Shown here piece after piece: positions 42,624 through 50,110 of a stretch of DNA of 64,000 nucleotides. Source of the stretch: Myxococcales bacterium (GTDB lineage Bacteria > Myxococcota_A > Polyangia > Polyangiales > Polyangiaceae); contig JADJQX010000008.1 of assembly GCA_016712525.1 (NCBI GenBank), positions 248,001 to 312,000 on the forward strand, written 5' to 3'. A program made the translations under genes and the position numbers. Numbering within the stretch: the first letter of the stretch is position 1; every line of letters begins with the position of its first letter. Under the pieces are notes generated by a model, which did not search any database, was not told the DNA's origin, and saw nothing but the letters and a program-made list of their open reading frames with translations.

Positions 42624-44207
42624 TCAGGCTTCGGCGGGCGCCGTCGCGGCGTCGAGGGGGCGCTTCTTCGGGGCGCGCAGGATCGGGTCCGACGGGCGCC
42701 AATCGGACGGCATGGCCTTCGGCACCATCGGCACGACGTAGGCTGCGTCGCGCACTTCGGCGAGGCTCGTGGCGCCGGAGGTCACGACGGGCACGTGCTT
42801 GAACGAGATGGCCGCGTAGAACATGCGGTAGTGGAAGAAGTTCTTCTGGACGATGACGTTCGCGTCCCGCGCGCGGAGGCCCAAGGCCGACCAAAAGCTC
42901 GGGTGAATGGGCAGCGGCGCGCGCTCGGCGACCACCACGTGAACGCTCCCCACGTCGAGGCGGAGCGTACGGCCGAAGTCGGTCGTCGCCCGGGCGCGCA
43001 CGACGGCGCGGGCCGAGACCTCCGGGCAGCCGTAGCCCGGGGTGCCGCGGAACACGACGTCGCGTGTGTCCCCGTCCCGTGACGAATCCCACAGCTCGGC
43101 GACGAGCGCGGGATCGTGGAGGGGCACGAACGCGACGAGCCCCGCGCCCCGCGCGACGAGCTCCGCGAGGATGCGCGTGTTGCCTCCGGGTGCGCCGGCG
43201 CCCACGACGTCGTCGCAATCGACGAACGTGACGGGTCCGAGCTTCGACAGCACCCCTCGCCTCGCCTCGGCGATGGCCTCGGCCGGACCGAAGAGCTCGG
43301 GGAGGCCCTTCGTGCGCTCTTGCCACGCCCTGTCGGCGAGCTTGTCGGCGAGCTCCGCGGCGAGGGCCGGATCTCCGTCGGTCGTGACGTGCACGGCCCA
43401 GCCGAGGTGCTCGGCCTGCGTGTAAGGGTGCACCATGAAGAGGCTCGCCGAGACCACCCGAGGGTCGCGCTCGAGGTCTTTCATGAAGCGGAAGACTCCG
43501 CGCATCGGGTCGAGGAAATCGATCGTGGTGCCGCCGGCGATCACGATCGGCAGCTTGCGCCACGCGGACACGGGGCGAATCTCCCCGCGGAGCGTACGAA
43601 TCAGGCGATTTCCCGCGCGGAACCCGGTCGGAAAGAGATCCCAATGCGGGTTCGTGCGGTAGCCCACGAGCACGTCGACCGGCTCGACGAGGCCCGCCGA
43701 GAGGTTCGCGTGGAGGTCGTAGCTCACGGCGACGCGGACGTTCGGACCCACGAGCTCGCGGACGCGACGGAGCAGGTTCGCCTCGGGCGCCCCGTCGAGC
43801 CCCGCGACCTCCATCGAGCCGTGGAGCGCCAAATACACCCCGTCGAGGCCGCCCTCGAGCGCCCGCGCGAGCCGCTCGAGCAGATCGCCCACGAGCTCCT
43901 CGAAACACGAGAGAGAGAGCGGCCCGCCCGGCACGGCGAGCGACGACGCGAGCGGCACGCACGTGACCCCGCCGGCGAGGCGCGCGGCCTGCCGGAACCC
44001 CGTGAGCTCGGCGTGGGGCATGAACGACTTGAGCTCCACCCCGGAGAGCGTGGTCGCGCGCTCGAGCTCGTCGCCGGCCATGTGATGCATGCGGTCGAAA
44101 TCGCCGCGCTCGGTGAGCACGGGGCTCTTCGCGTTCGCCTCGTGGAAGAGGCGCCCGTAGGCGATGCGGAGCGGCTTTTTCCCACGACCGAGAGAGATAC
44201 CGAACAT
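42624..44207 (-). CDS. MlrC-like peptidase (M81 family)
   Basis: This 527-residue protein matches the M81/MlrC family: RIAYGRLFHEANAKSPV near the N-terminus, SYDLHANLS, GYRTNPHWD, FVDCDDVVGAGAPGGNT and a C-terminal FVQK-type NVIVQKNFFHYR segment. MlrC in sphingomonads finishes microcystin degradation; relatives elsewhere act on other amide bonds, so the substrate is unknown. AAGGA seven bases upstream fixes the start. It lies 77 bp downstream of the TetR gene in the same direction and may share its control. Confidence 0.88.
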   Translation of the reverse strand: MFGISLGRGKKPLRIAYGRLFHEANAKSPVLTERGDFDRMHHMAGDELERATTLSGVELKSFMPHAELTGFRQAARLAGGVTCVPLASSLAVPGGPLSLSCFEELVGDLLERLARALEGGLDGVYLALHGSMEVAGLDGAPEANLLRRVRELVGPNVRVAVSYDLHANLSAGLVEPVDVLVGYRTNPHWDLFPTGFRAGNRLIRTLRGEIRPVSAWRKLPIVIAGGTTIDFLDPMRGVFRFMKDLERDPRVVSASLFMVHPYTQAEHLGWAVHVTTDGDPALAAELADKLADRAWQERTKGLPELFGPAEAIAEARRGVLSKLGPVTFVDCDDVVGAGAPGGNTRILAELVARGAGLVAFVPLHDPALVAELWDSSRDGDTRDVVFRGTPGYGCPEVSARAVVRARATTDFGRTLRLDVGSVHVVVAERAPLPIHPSFWSALGLRARDANVIVQKNFFHYRMFYAAISFKHVPVVTSGATSLAEVRDAAYVVPMVPKAMPSDWRPSDPILRAPKKRPLDAATAPAEA

Positions 44208-44284
44208 CGGGAGTCCTTTTCCGTCGCGGCGCCGACGGTGCGAATGCGGAACACAGGGGAGACGAAGACGCGAAAACGACGGGC

Positions 44285-44941
44285 TCAGGCGCGGCGCGCC
44301 TTGGGCTTCTTGGGCGGGGCCTTGGGCTCCTTCGGCAGGGCCTCGTTTGGCCGCTCGATCTTGAGCGGGGCGAGCAGGTGCGTCCACACGAGCTCGTGCG
44401 ACGGGCCGAGCGCGATGCCTTGGGTGACCCGCTGGAGCATGAGGCCGTCGGTGAGGGCACGCATGGTCGTGACGAGCGCGTCGGCGTCGCACGGGGCCAC
44501 GATGCCGGCCGCGATCCCCTCGCGCACACGGTCGGCCGCGGCCTTCCGGAAGGCCTCGAACACCTCCGCGCCGCGGCTCACGATCTCTTGCACCCTCGCA
44601 CCCGACGTGGCGGCGATCGCCTGCGACAAGAACACGATGCGCGACTCACGCCCGTGGTGGAACGCGTGCACCGCGCGGAGCTGCGCGTAGAGGCGATCGA
44701 TGGGGTGCGTGTGCCGCTCGACCTCGGCCATGACGACCATGGCCTGCTCGGTGAGCGTGGCCACGAGCGCCGCCTCGACGATGTCGGCGTACGTGGGGAA
44801 GTGATAGAGCAGCGTGGGCCGCTTCATGCCAAGCTCGGCGGCGAGCTTCTCGGCCGAGATGCCGAGGCCCTCGCGCTCGAGCACCAGGGCGGCTCTGCGG
44901 GCGAGGTCGAGCCTCTTGTCGGGTTCGGAGGGGCGGGCCAT
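44285..44941 (-). CDS. TetR/AcrR family transcriptional regulator
   Basis: A 218-residue regulator: N-terminal helix-turn-helix (about 10-55) with GISAEKLAAELGMKRPTLLYHF, an Ala-rich ligand domain and a Lys/Pro-rich tail. TetR proteins repress from inverted repeats and release on ligand. Two operator-like sites lie between this start and its own candidate promoter and a third lies before the divergent SDR gene, so autoregulation and SDR repression are likely. The ATG at MARPSEPDK was preferred; upstream in-frame starts would place operator DNA inside the coding region. Confidence 0.9.
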   Translation of the reverse strand: MARPSEPDKRLDLARRAALVLEREGLGISAEKLAAELGMKRPTLLYHFPTYADIVEAALVATLTEQAMVVMAEVERHTHPIDRLYAQLRAVHAFHHGRESRIVFLSQAIAATSGARVQEIVSRGAEVFEAFRKAAADRVREGIAAGIVAPCDADALVTTMRALTDGLMLQRVTQGIALGPSHELVWTHLLAPLKIERPNEALPKEPKAPPKKPKARRA

Positions 44942-44943
44942 GT

Positions 44944-44958
44944 TCGACGAATCGTCAA
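44944..44958. promoter_or_regulatory. TetR operator-like site O1
   Basis: Inverted repeat TTGAC-GATTC-GTCGA (minus strand), one mismatch from TTGAC-N5-GTCAA, three bases upstream of the TetR start codon. Confidence 0.5.
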
Positions 44959-44968
44959 ATAACATTTC

Positions 44969-44983
44969 CTGACGTTCTGTCAA
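44969..44983. promoter_or_regulatory. TetR operator-like site O2 overlapping a -35 element
   Basis: TTGAC-AGAAC-GTCAG (minus strand), one mismatch from TTGAC-N5-GTCAA. TTGACA within it is a consensus -35 with TATTTG 16 bases downstream as a possible -10 for the TetR gene. Confidence 0.6.
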
Positions 44984-45064
44984 TTCATAGACCACAAAGT
45001 GATGCCGAGAGCGCGATCGATTCGTGAAGTCGTCCCACCGAGCGCCGAATGCGCCCCTCATTAC

Positions 45065-45079
45065 TTGACAGTTCGTCAA
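45065..45079. promoter_or_regulatory. TetR operator-like site O3 overlapping the SDR promoter
   Basis: Perfect half-sites TTGAC-AGTTC-GTCAA. TTGACA is a consensus -35; TATGCC 16 bases on is a possible -10, which would put the transcript start at or within a few bases of the SDR ATG. Confidence 0.6.
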
Positions 45080-45099
45080 CTCGGACTATGCCATGGCGC

Positions 45100-45951
45100 A
45101 TGAGCAAAACCGAGCGGGTCGTCGTCGTCACGGGTGCCAACACGGGGATCGGGGCGGCCTTCGCCAAGGAGATCGCGAGTCCAGGGGTGCACCTCGTGCT
45201 CGCCTGCCGGTCCGAAGAGAAGACGGCGCCCGTCCTGCGTGAGCTCCGAGCGAAGGGGGCCCGTGCGTCGTTCGTCGCGCTCGACCTCGACCGCATGGCG
45301 CGCGCGCACGAGGCCGGAGAGCGCATCGCGAAAGAGCACCCACGCGTCGATTGGCTCGTGAACAACGCCGGCGTCGCCGGGGCGCGCGGCCTCACGGAGG
45401 ACGGCTACGAGCTCGCGTTCGGCACGAACCACCTCGGGCACTTCGCCTTCACCATGCCGCTCCTCGGCGCGGTGCTCGCGGCGAAGGGCCGCGTCGTCAA
45501 CGTGTCGAGCGGCAATCATTTCCAGCCCCGCTCGCTCGACCTCGGGCGTGTCACGCAGCCCACCTCGAGCCGCACCGGGCTCGACGAGTACGGCGTCTCG
45601 AAGCTCGCGAACGTGCTCTTCACCGCCGAGCTGCGGAGGCGTTACCCCGGCCTCGAGGCGGTCGCGATGAACCCGGGCCGCATCGCGAGCGACATCTGGC
45701 GCAAGGTCCCCTCGCCCGTGCGCGCCATCCTGCCGTGGCTCTTGCGGATGGGCTCGGTCGAGGCGGGCGGCCACACGATCGCGCACGCAGCGACGGCCTC
45801 GCTCGAAGGCGACACCCTCTACTTCCACAAGCTCGAGCCCAAACGGCCGAGCCCGCTCGCCCGCGACGCCGCGCTCGCCGAGCGGCTCTGGTCCTTCAGC
45901 GAGCGTGCCCTCGAGCGCGCCACCCAGGAGCCCGAGCGCGGCGCGGCTTGA
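45100..45951 (+). CDS. Short-chain dehydrogenase/reductase (retinol-dehydrogenase-like)
   Basis: This 283-residue classical SDR has TGANTGIG (residues 12-19) for NAD(P), NNAGVAG, the catalytic serine in VNVSSG and YGVSK (Tyr/Lys). Its overall layout resembles the retinol dehydrogenase/WW-domain oxidoreductase group acting on lipophilic alcohols or ketones. Two in-frame ATGs (four codons apart) could start it; no Shine-Dalgarno is seen at either. If the promoter over O3 is real the message would be leaderless. Divergent from the TetR gene, the usual arrangement for a TetR target. Confidence 0.88.
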   Translation: MSKTERVVVVTGANTGIGAAFAKEIASPGVHLVLACRSEEKTAPVLRELRAKGARASFVALDLDRMARAHEAGERIAKEHPRVDWLVNNAGVAGARGLTEDGYELAFGTNHLGHFAFTMPLLGAVLAAKGRVVNVSSGNHFQPRSLDLGRVTQPTSSRTGLDEYGVSKLANVLFTAELRRRYPGLEAVAMNPGRIASDIWRKVPSPVRAILPWLLRMGSVEAGGHTIAHAATASLEGDTLYFHKLEPKRPSPLARDAALAERLWSFSERALERATQEPERGAA

Positions 45952-46032
45952 GCCTCTCGACGCATGGAACGGCGCGAGGCCACGGGCGCGATCGCCGCGT
46001 GGCCTCGTTCGTTTCGTCCGCTCCGCTCCGCC

Positions 46033-46710
46033 TCAGAGGCGTCGGAAGACGCCCACGACCACGCCGAGCAGCATGGTGGGGCGGAAGTCGACCGCGCGCA
46101 CCAGGATGGGGGCCATGGTTTTGTTGGCGGGCTGGAACCGCACGTAGTCCTTCTCGGGGTAGTAGTACTTCACCGTGGCCTCGTCGCCGATGAGGGCGAC
46201 CACGATGTCGCCGCGGCTCGCGGTGAGCTGCTTCCGGACGAAGATGTAGTCGCCGCTGAGGATGCCGGCGTCGATCATGCTGTCGCCCGAGACACGCAGG
46301 CCGAACACTTCGCGCCCGCCGCGGAGGAGCCCGCGATCGACGCGAACCGTGTCGATGACGTTCTCTTCGGCGAGGATGGGGAGGCCCGCGGCGACCCGAC
46401 CGAGCACCGGGATCTCGACGAGATCGTCGTCGTCGAAGGTCGTGCGACCCTCGTCGTTGGACGCTTCTTCGGTCACGGCCGAGGGCGGGAGACCCGCAGG
46501 CCCCGTGGGGCGGAGCGCGCGGCTCTTCATGTCCTCGCGCGTGAGGTAACCCTTCCGCTCGAGCGCCCGGAGGTGGTCGTTCACGCCGTTCGTCGACCGG
46601 ATGCCCATGCGGGCCCCGATCTCCCGAAGCGTGGGCGGGTACCCCCGATCTTGGATCGACTGCTTGATGTAATCGAGCACCATCTGCTGCCGCTGCGTCA
46701 GCCCTTGCAT
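46033..46710 (-). CDS. lexA: LexA SOS repressor
   Basis: A 225-residue LexA: N-terminal winged helix (1-70, LTQRQQMVLDYIKQSIQDRG then TLREIGARMGI) and a C-terminal S24 peptidase domain. The self-cleavage site is Ala-Gly in GRVAAGLP; the catalytic Ser is in SGDSMIDAG and the catalytic Lys in GDEATVKYY. LexA represses DNA-damage genes until RecA filaments trigger cleavage. A LexA-box-like sequence lies 16 bases upstream, consistent with autoregulation. It ends 81 bp from the convergent SDR gene. No SOS target is adjacent. Confidence 0.96.
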   Translation of the reverse strand: MQGLTQRQQMVLDYIKQSIQDRGYPPTLREIGARMGIRSTNGVNDHLRALERKGYLTREDMKSRALRPTGPAGLPPSAVTEEASNDEGRTTFDDDDLVEIPVLGRVAAGLPILAEENVIDTVRVDRGLLRGGREVFGLRVSGDSMIDAGILSGDYIFVRKQLTASRGDIVVALIGDEATVKYYYPEKDYVRFQPANKTMAPILVRAVDFRPTMLLGVVVGVFRRL

Positions 46711-46726
46711 GATGCATGGAACAGTA

Positions 46727-46742
46727 CTGAACGCACGTTGCA
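46727..46742 (-). promoter_or_regulatory. LexA-box-like sequence upstream of lexA
   Basis: On the minus strand TGCAACGTGCGTTCAG contains the invariant GTTCAG and matches 13 of 16 positions of the Myxococcus-type box CTRHAMRYBYGTTCAGS as I recall it (last S not matched). The surrounding CAGTACTG palindrome may add symmetry. Apart from this and the hairpin at 46939 I see nothing in the 281-bp lexA upstream interval. Confidence 0.5.
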
Positions 46743-46938
46743 CGGTCAAGATTGCGGGTTCGATTTGTTCGTAACCCCTCAAAATGACGGCATTTCCTGC
46801 CGAGCCAAGGTGGGGCCATGTAGGTCGAAAAACGACCTCCGCGAGGGCCTCCGAGACGGGCCAAACGAGCGGCGGATCGCATGCACCGGGAACACACGGC
46901 CACCCGCGGGGCCGGGCCTTCGAGTGCCGAAATGACCA

Positions 46939-46969
46939 CGGCGCGGGCCCCTTCCGAGAGCCCGCGCCG
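46939..46969 (-). terminator. Hairpin after the M20 amidohydrolase gene, no T-run
   Basis: Perfect 10-bp stem CGGCGCGGGC / GCCCGCGCCG with an 11-nt loop, 22 bases beyond the stop on the minus strand. Confidence 0.45.
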
Positions 46970-46991
46970 CCTCGCCCCACCCCGGTTCGCG

Positions 46992-48242
46992 TCAGCGCAT
47001 CGCGTTCGCGCGCTCGATCATGGCGTGGAGGAGCACGTTGCAGCCCGCGGTGATGTGCTCGGGCTTGGCGTCCTCGATCTCGTTGTGGCTGATGCCGTCC
47101 TTGCAGGGGATGAACACCATGCCGGCGGGGGCGAGCCGCGCCACGTAGACGGCGTCGTGACCGGCGCCCGAGACGGCGTCCATGTGCGAGTAGCCGAGGG
47201 CCTTCGTCGCCTTCTCGACGGCCTCGACGCAACCCTTCTCGAACTGGCACGGCTTGAAGTACGAGACCTGCTTGAGCTCGATCGGGAGCCCGGTCTCCTT
47301 GGAGGTCTTCTCGATGAACGCCTTGATCTCGGCGTCCATGGCGTCGAGGTTCTCGTCGTCGATGTTGCGGAGATCGATCGAGAACTTCACCTGCCCCGGG
47401 ATCACGTTGCGGCTGTTCGGGTGGACCTGCACGAAGCCGACCGTGCCACGACCGTGCGGAGGCCTGCGGTTCGCGATGGCGGGCACCTCCTGCATGATGC
47501 GCGTCGCGACCTGGAGCGCGTCCTTGCGGAGCGCCATGGGCGTGGGCCCCGCGTGCGCCTCCATGCCGGTGACGACACAGTCGTACCAGCGGAGACCGAG
47601 CACCCCGCGCACGACGCCGATCGTCATGCCCGCGTCCTCGAGGACGGGCCCTTGCTCGATGTGGGCCTCGAAGTAGGCGCCGACGGGGTGTTTTCCGGGC
47701 TCCTCGTCGCCGACGTAGCCGATGCGGCGGAGCTCGCCCTCGACCGTCTTTCCGTCCACGTCCTTCGCGGCGTACGCGTGCTCGAGGGTGAACGCGCCGC
47801 AGAAGACGCCCGAGCCCATCATGACGGGCACGAACCGCGAGCCCTCTTCGTTGGTCCAGAACGCGACCTCGATGGGCGCCTCGGTCTCGAGTCCCGCGTC
47901 GTTCAACGTGCGCACGACCTCGAGGCCTGCGAGCACGCCGTAGTTGCCGTCGAACTTGCCGCCGGTGGGCTGCGTGTCGATGTGGCTGCCGCACATCACG
48001 GGCGGGAGGGCGTCATTTTTGCCCTTTCGGCGCATGAACACGTTGCCGATCTTGTCGACGGTGATGGTCATGCCGGCCTCTTTGGCCCAGCCAGTGACGA
48101 GGTCGCGCCCCTGCTTGTCGAGGTCGGTGAGGGCGAGGCGACAGACGCCGTCCTTGGCCGTCTTGCCGATCTTGGCGAGCTCCATGAGCGACGTCCAAAG
48201 GCGCTCTCCGTTCACGGTGATGGGCTTCTTGGTGTCGGTCAT
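46992..48242 (-). CDS. M20-family amidohydrolase (hydantoinase/carbamoylase type)
   Basis: This 416-residue metal enzyme has GSHIDTQPTGGKFDGNYG, FWTNEEGSRF, EAHIEQGPVLE and HAGPTPM, the metal-binding and dimerisation motifs of the N-carbamoyl-amino-acid hydrolase/beta-ureidopropionase/allantoate amidohydrolase group. It hydrolyses ureido or amide groups, probably in pyrimidine, purine or hydantoin nitrogen salvage; which one is not determined. It is a single-gene unit by spacing (187 bp to the pseudokinase stop on one side). I see nothing specific in that interval. Confidence 0.9.
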   Translation of the reverse strand: MTDTKKPITVNGERLWTSLMELAKIGKTAKDGVCRLALTDLDKQGRDLVTGWAKEAGMTITVDKIGNVFMRRKGKNDALPPVMCGSHIDTQPTGGKFDGNYGVLAGLEVVRTLNDAGLETEAPIEVAFWTNEEGSRFVPVMMGSGVFCGAFTLEHAYAAKDVDGKTVEGELRRIGYVGDEEPGKHPVGAYFEAHIEQGPVLEDAGMTIGVVRGVLGLRWYDCVVTGMEAHAGPTPMALRKDALQVATRIMQEVPAIANRRPPHGRGTVGFVQVHPNSRNVIPGQVKFSIDLRNIDDENLDAMDAEIKAFIEKTSKETGLPIELKQVSYFKPCQFEKGCVEAVEKATKALGYSHMDAVSGAGHDAVYVARLAPAGMVFIPCKDGISHNEIEDAKPEHITAGCNVLLHAMIERANAMR

Positions 48243-48429
48243 CGCTGTCTCCTGGAGGTCTTGAGGGTCTTTCCGGCGCGGCGAGCGCGGGCGCGACTTC
48301 GCGGCCCGTCCTTCTTCGCCGCGGCGAGGCCCCGGAGCATGACAAGCCGCGAGGCGCGCGTAAATGACTCTCGCCGAGCCTTCGACGCGCCCGACGCGCG
48401 CCGCCCTGCGTCACACGAGGAGGCCGAGC

Positions 48430-50055
48430 TCACCCGCGAAGGAACACGAGCGCCCCGCCTGCCGCGGCCAGCACGAGCACGAGCACGACCACGACCACGA
48501 CGACCCACCCTTTGCCCGACGACGGCTCTTCGCGTCGCGTGGGGGCAAGCATGACGGTGGCGTCGTCTTTGCGGCTGCGGGGCGGAGGGGCGTGCCCGAG
48601 GGCGCCGTACGCACCCGAGGACTGCGCCGAGGAGGGAGTGATCGCGCCGAACGGCGTCGGGCTCGGGCCGAACGCATGGGGCGTCGCTTGGGGCGCGAAG
48701 GGAGGATGGGGAGCTTGCGGCGCAGGAGCCGCAGGAGGCGGCACGGGCGTCGCGTTCACGATGATCGACGCTTCGTCACGGGGCACCTCGGGGCCACGGC
48801 GCGGCGGAAACATCGGGACGAGGGCAGGCTCCGGAGGAGCCGGAGCGGGCTTCGGCTGCGGCGGCTCGTCGGCGACGGCAGGCTCGGGGGCCCCGGGCGC
48901 ACGCATGCGCATCGTCCTCTTGGGGGGGACGGGAGCCTGCCCGGGCACCGTCAGGCCCGCCTCGCGAGCGGCCTCGATCACCGCAGCCGGCACGGGGATC
49001 GTCGGGTCGACGGGTTCCTCTTCGTCGGCCAGGATGGGCGCACGGGAGGGGCGCTTCGACTTTCGCGTCTCGATGCCCTGCGCGGCCTTCAGGTGCGCCA
49101 AGAGCTCGGGCTCGAGCTCGGGCCCGCTGTTCCAGGTCGGCTCGTCGTCGCCCGGGTCGTCGTCTCCGGGGTGCGCTCCACCGAGGCCCTCGGAGGTGGC
49201 CTGGGCGAGCGCCTCGGCGAAAGCCCTCGCATCGAGCCAACGCTCTGATTTTCTTTGAGAAAGCGCGCGATCGACGAGCTCGACGATGGCGTCCGGGGCC
49301 ACGTCGCTCGGGACCGCGGCGCGGAGCGAGCGTGGCTTCGTTTTGGTGGCCGCGAGCAGCTCGGAGAACGGGCGGGGCCCCTCGTTCGCGTCGTACGGGC
49401 CGCGCCCGGCGATGAGCCAAAAGAGGATCGCTCCGGCACAGAAAATGTCGGTCTGAGCGTCGACGAGGAGCGGATCTCCGATGGCCTCCTCGGGGGCCAT
49501 GAAGGCGGGCGCGGAGAGCACGTACCCGAGCCGGGCGAGCTCGGCGTCGAGGCCCGGCGTCGCGCGAGGGGTGACCCTCCCGAAACCGGTGACCTTGATG
49601 CGCCCGCCGGGGCCTATCACCAGGTTCTCGGGGCGGAGCTCCGGGTGCACGAGGCCGATGTCGTGCGCCGCCGCCAGCACGCCGAGGAGCTGGGCCACGA
49701 AGTCCACCGCCACGTCGAGTGGGAGCTTCCCTCCCCACGCGCGACGGAGCGCCACCAAAGGTTCGCCCTCGACGTGCTCCGTCACGAGGAACGGCCGCCC
49801 GTCGCTCGTGGTGCCGTCGTCGAGGGTGCGCGCCACCTCGGCGCTCGGGATGGCGTTCGCGGCGTACGCGTCGGCACGGTACGCCAGCGCGAGCTCGTGA
49901 TCCCGGCCCACGTGGGGATGGGCCACGGCGAGCCCCACCTTCGCGCCGTCGCTCGTGCGTACGGCCTCGTAGTGGCAGGCCGTCGCCGTGGTGAGGACGA
50001 GGCGCGAGACCTCGTACCCCACGCCCACGGTGGAGCCGGGAGAGAGCGCGGTCAA
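48430..50055 (-). CDS. Membrane-anchored pseudokinase
   Basis: A 541-residue protein with a Hanks-kinase fold (about 12-290) but without the catalytic residues: no glycine loop, the VAVK lysine region reads VGLAVAH, HRD is HPE (137-139, in LVHPELRPEN) and DFG is GFG (157-159). The Asn of the catalytic loop and the APE motif remain. A Pro/Ala-rich linker and one C-terminal membrane helix (about 516-538) follow. It probably binds rather than phosphorylates. No ATG is available: TTG is used as start, and a GTG at codon 10 is the alternative. It is the last gene of the FHA/PP2C/ABC operon, 55 bp after the ABC gene. Confidence 0.85.
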   Translation of the reverse strand: MTALSPGSTVGVGYEVSRLVLTTATACHYEAVRTSDGAKVGLAVAHPHVGRDHELALAYRADAYAANAIPSAEVARTLDDGTTSDGRPFLVTEHVEGEPLVALRRAWGGKLPLDVAVDFVAQLLGVLAAAHDIGLVHPELRPENLVIGPGGRIKVTGFGRVTPRATPGLDAELARLGYVLSAPAFMAPEEAIGDPLLVDAQTDIFCAGAILFWLIAGRGPYDANEGPRPFSELLAATKTKPRSLRAAVPSDVAPDAIVELVDRALSQRKSERWLDARAFAEALAQATSEGLGGAHPGDDDPGDDEPTWNSGPELEPELLAHLKAAQGIETRKSKRPSRAPILADEEEPVDPTIPVPAAVIEAAREAGLTVPGQAPVPPKRTMRMRAPGAPEPAVADEPPQPKPAPAPPEPALVPMFPPRRGPEVPRDEASIIVNATPVPPPAAPAPQAPHPPFAPQATPHAFGPSPTPFGAITPSSAQSSGAYGALGHAPPPRSRKDDATVMLAPTRREEPSSGKGWVVVVVVVLVLVLAAAGGALVFLRG

Positions 50056-50110
50056 GCCGTGCCCCCGAAGGCCGCCTTCGCGACCGCACTCCCCGTGGAG
50101 CGCCGGGCCC

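Noticed and set aside
46714..46735. E. coli-type SOS box (CTGT-N8-ACAG) at lexA
   Set aside because: The local CAGTACTG palindrome does not fit that spacing; the Myxococcus-type GTTCAG motif fits better.
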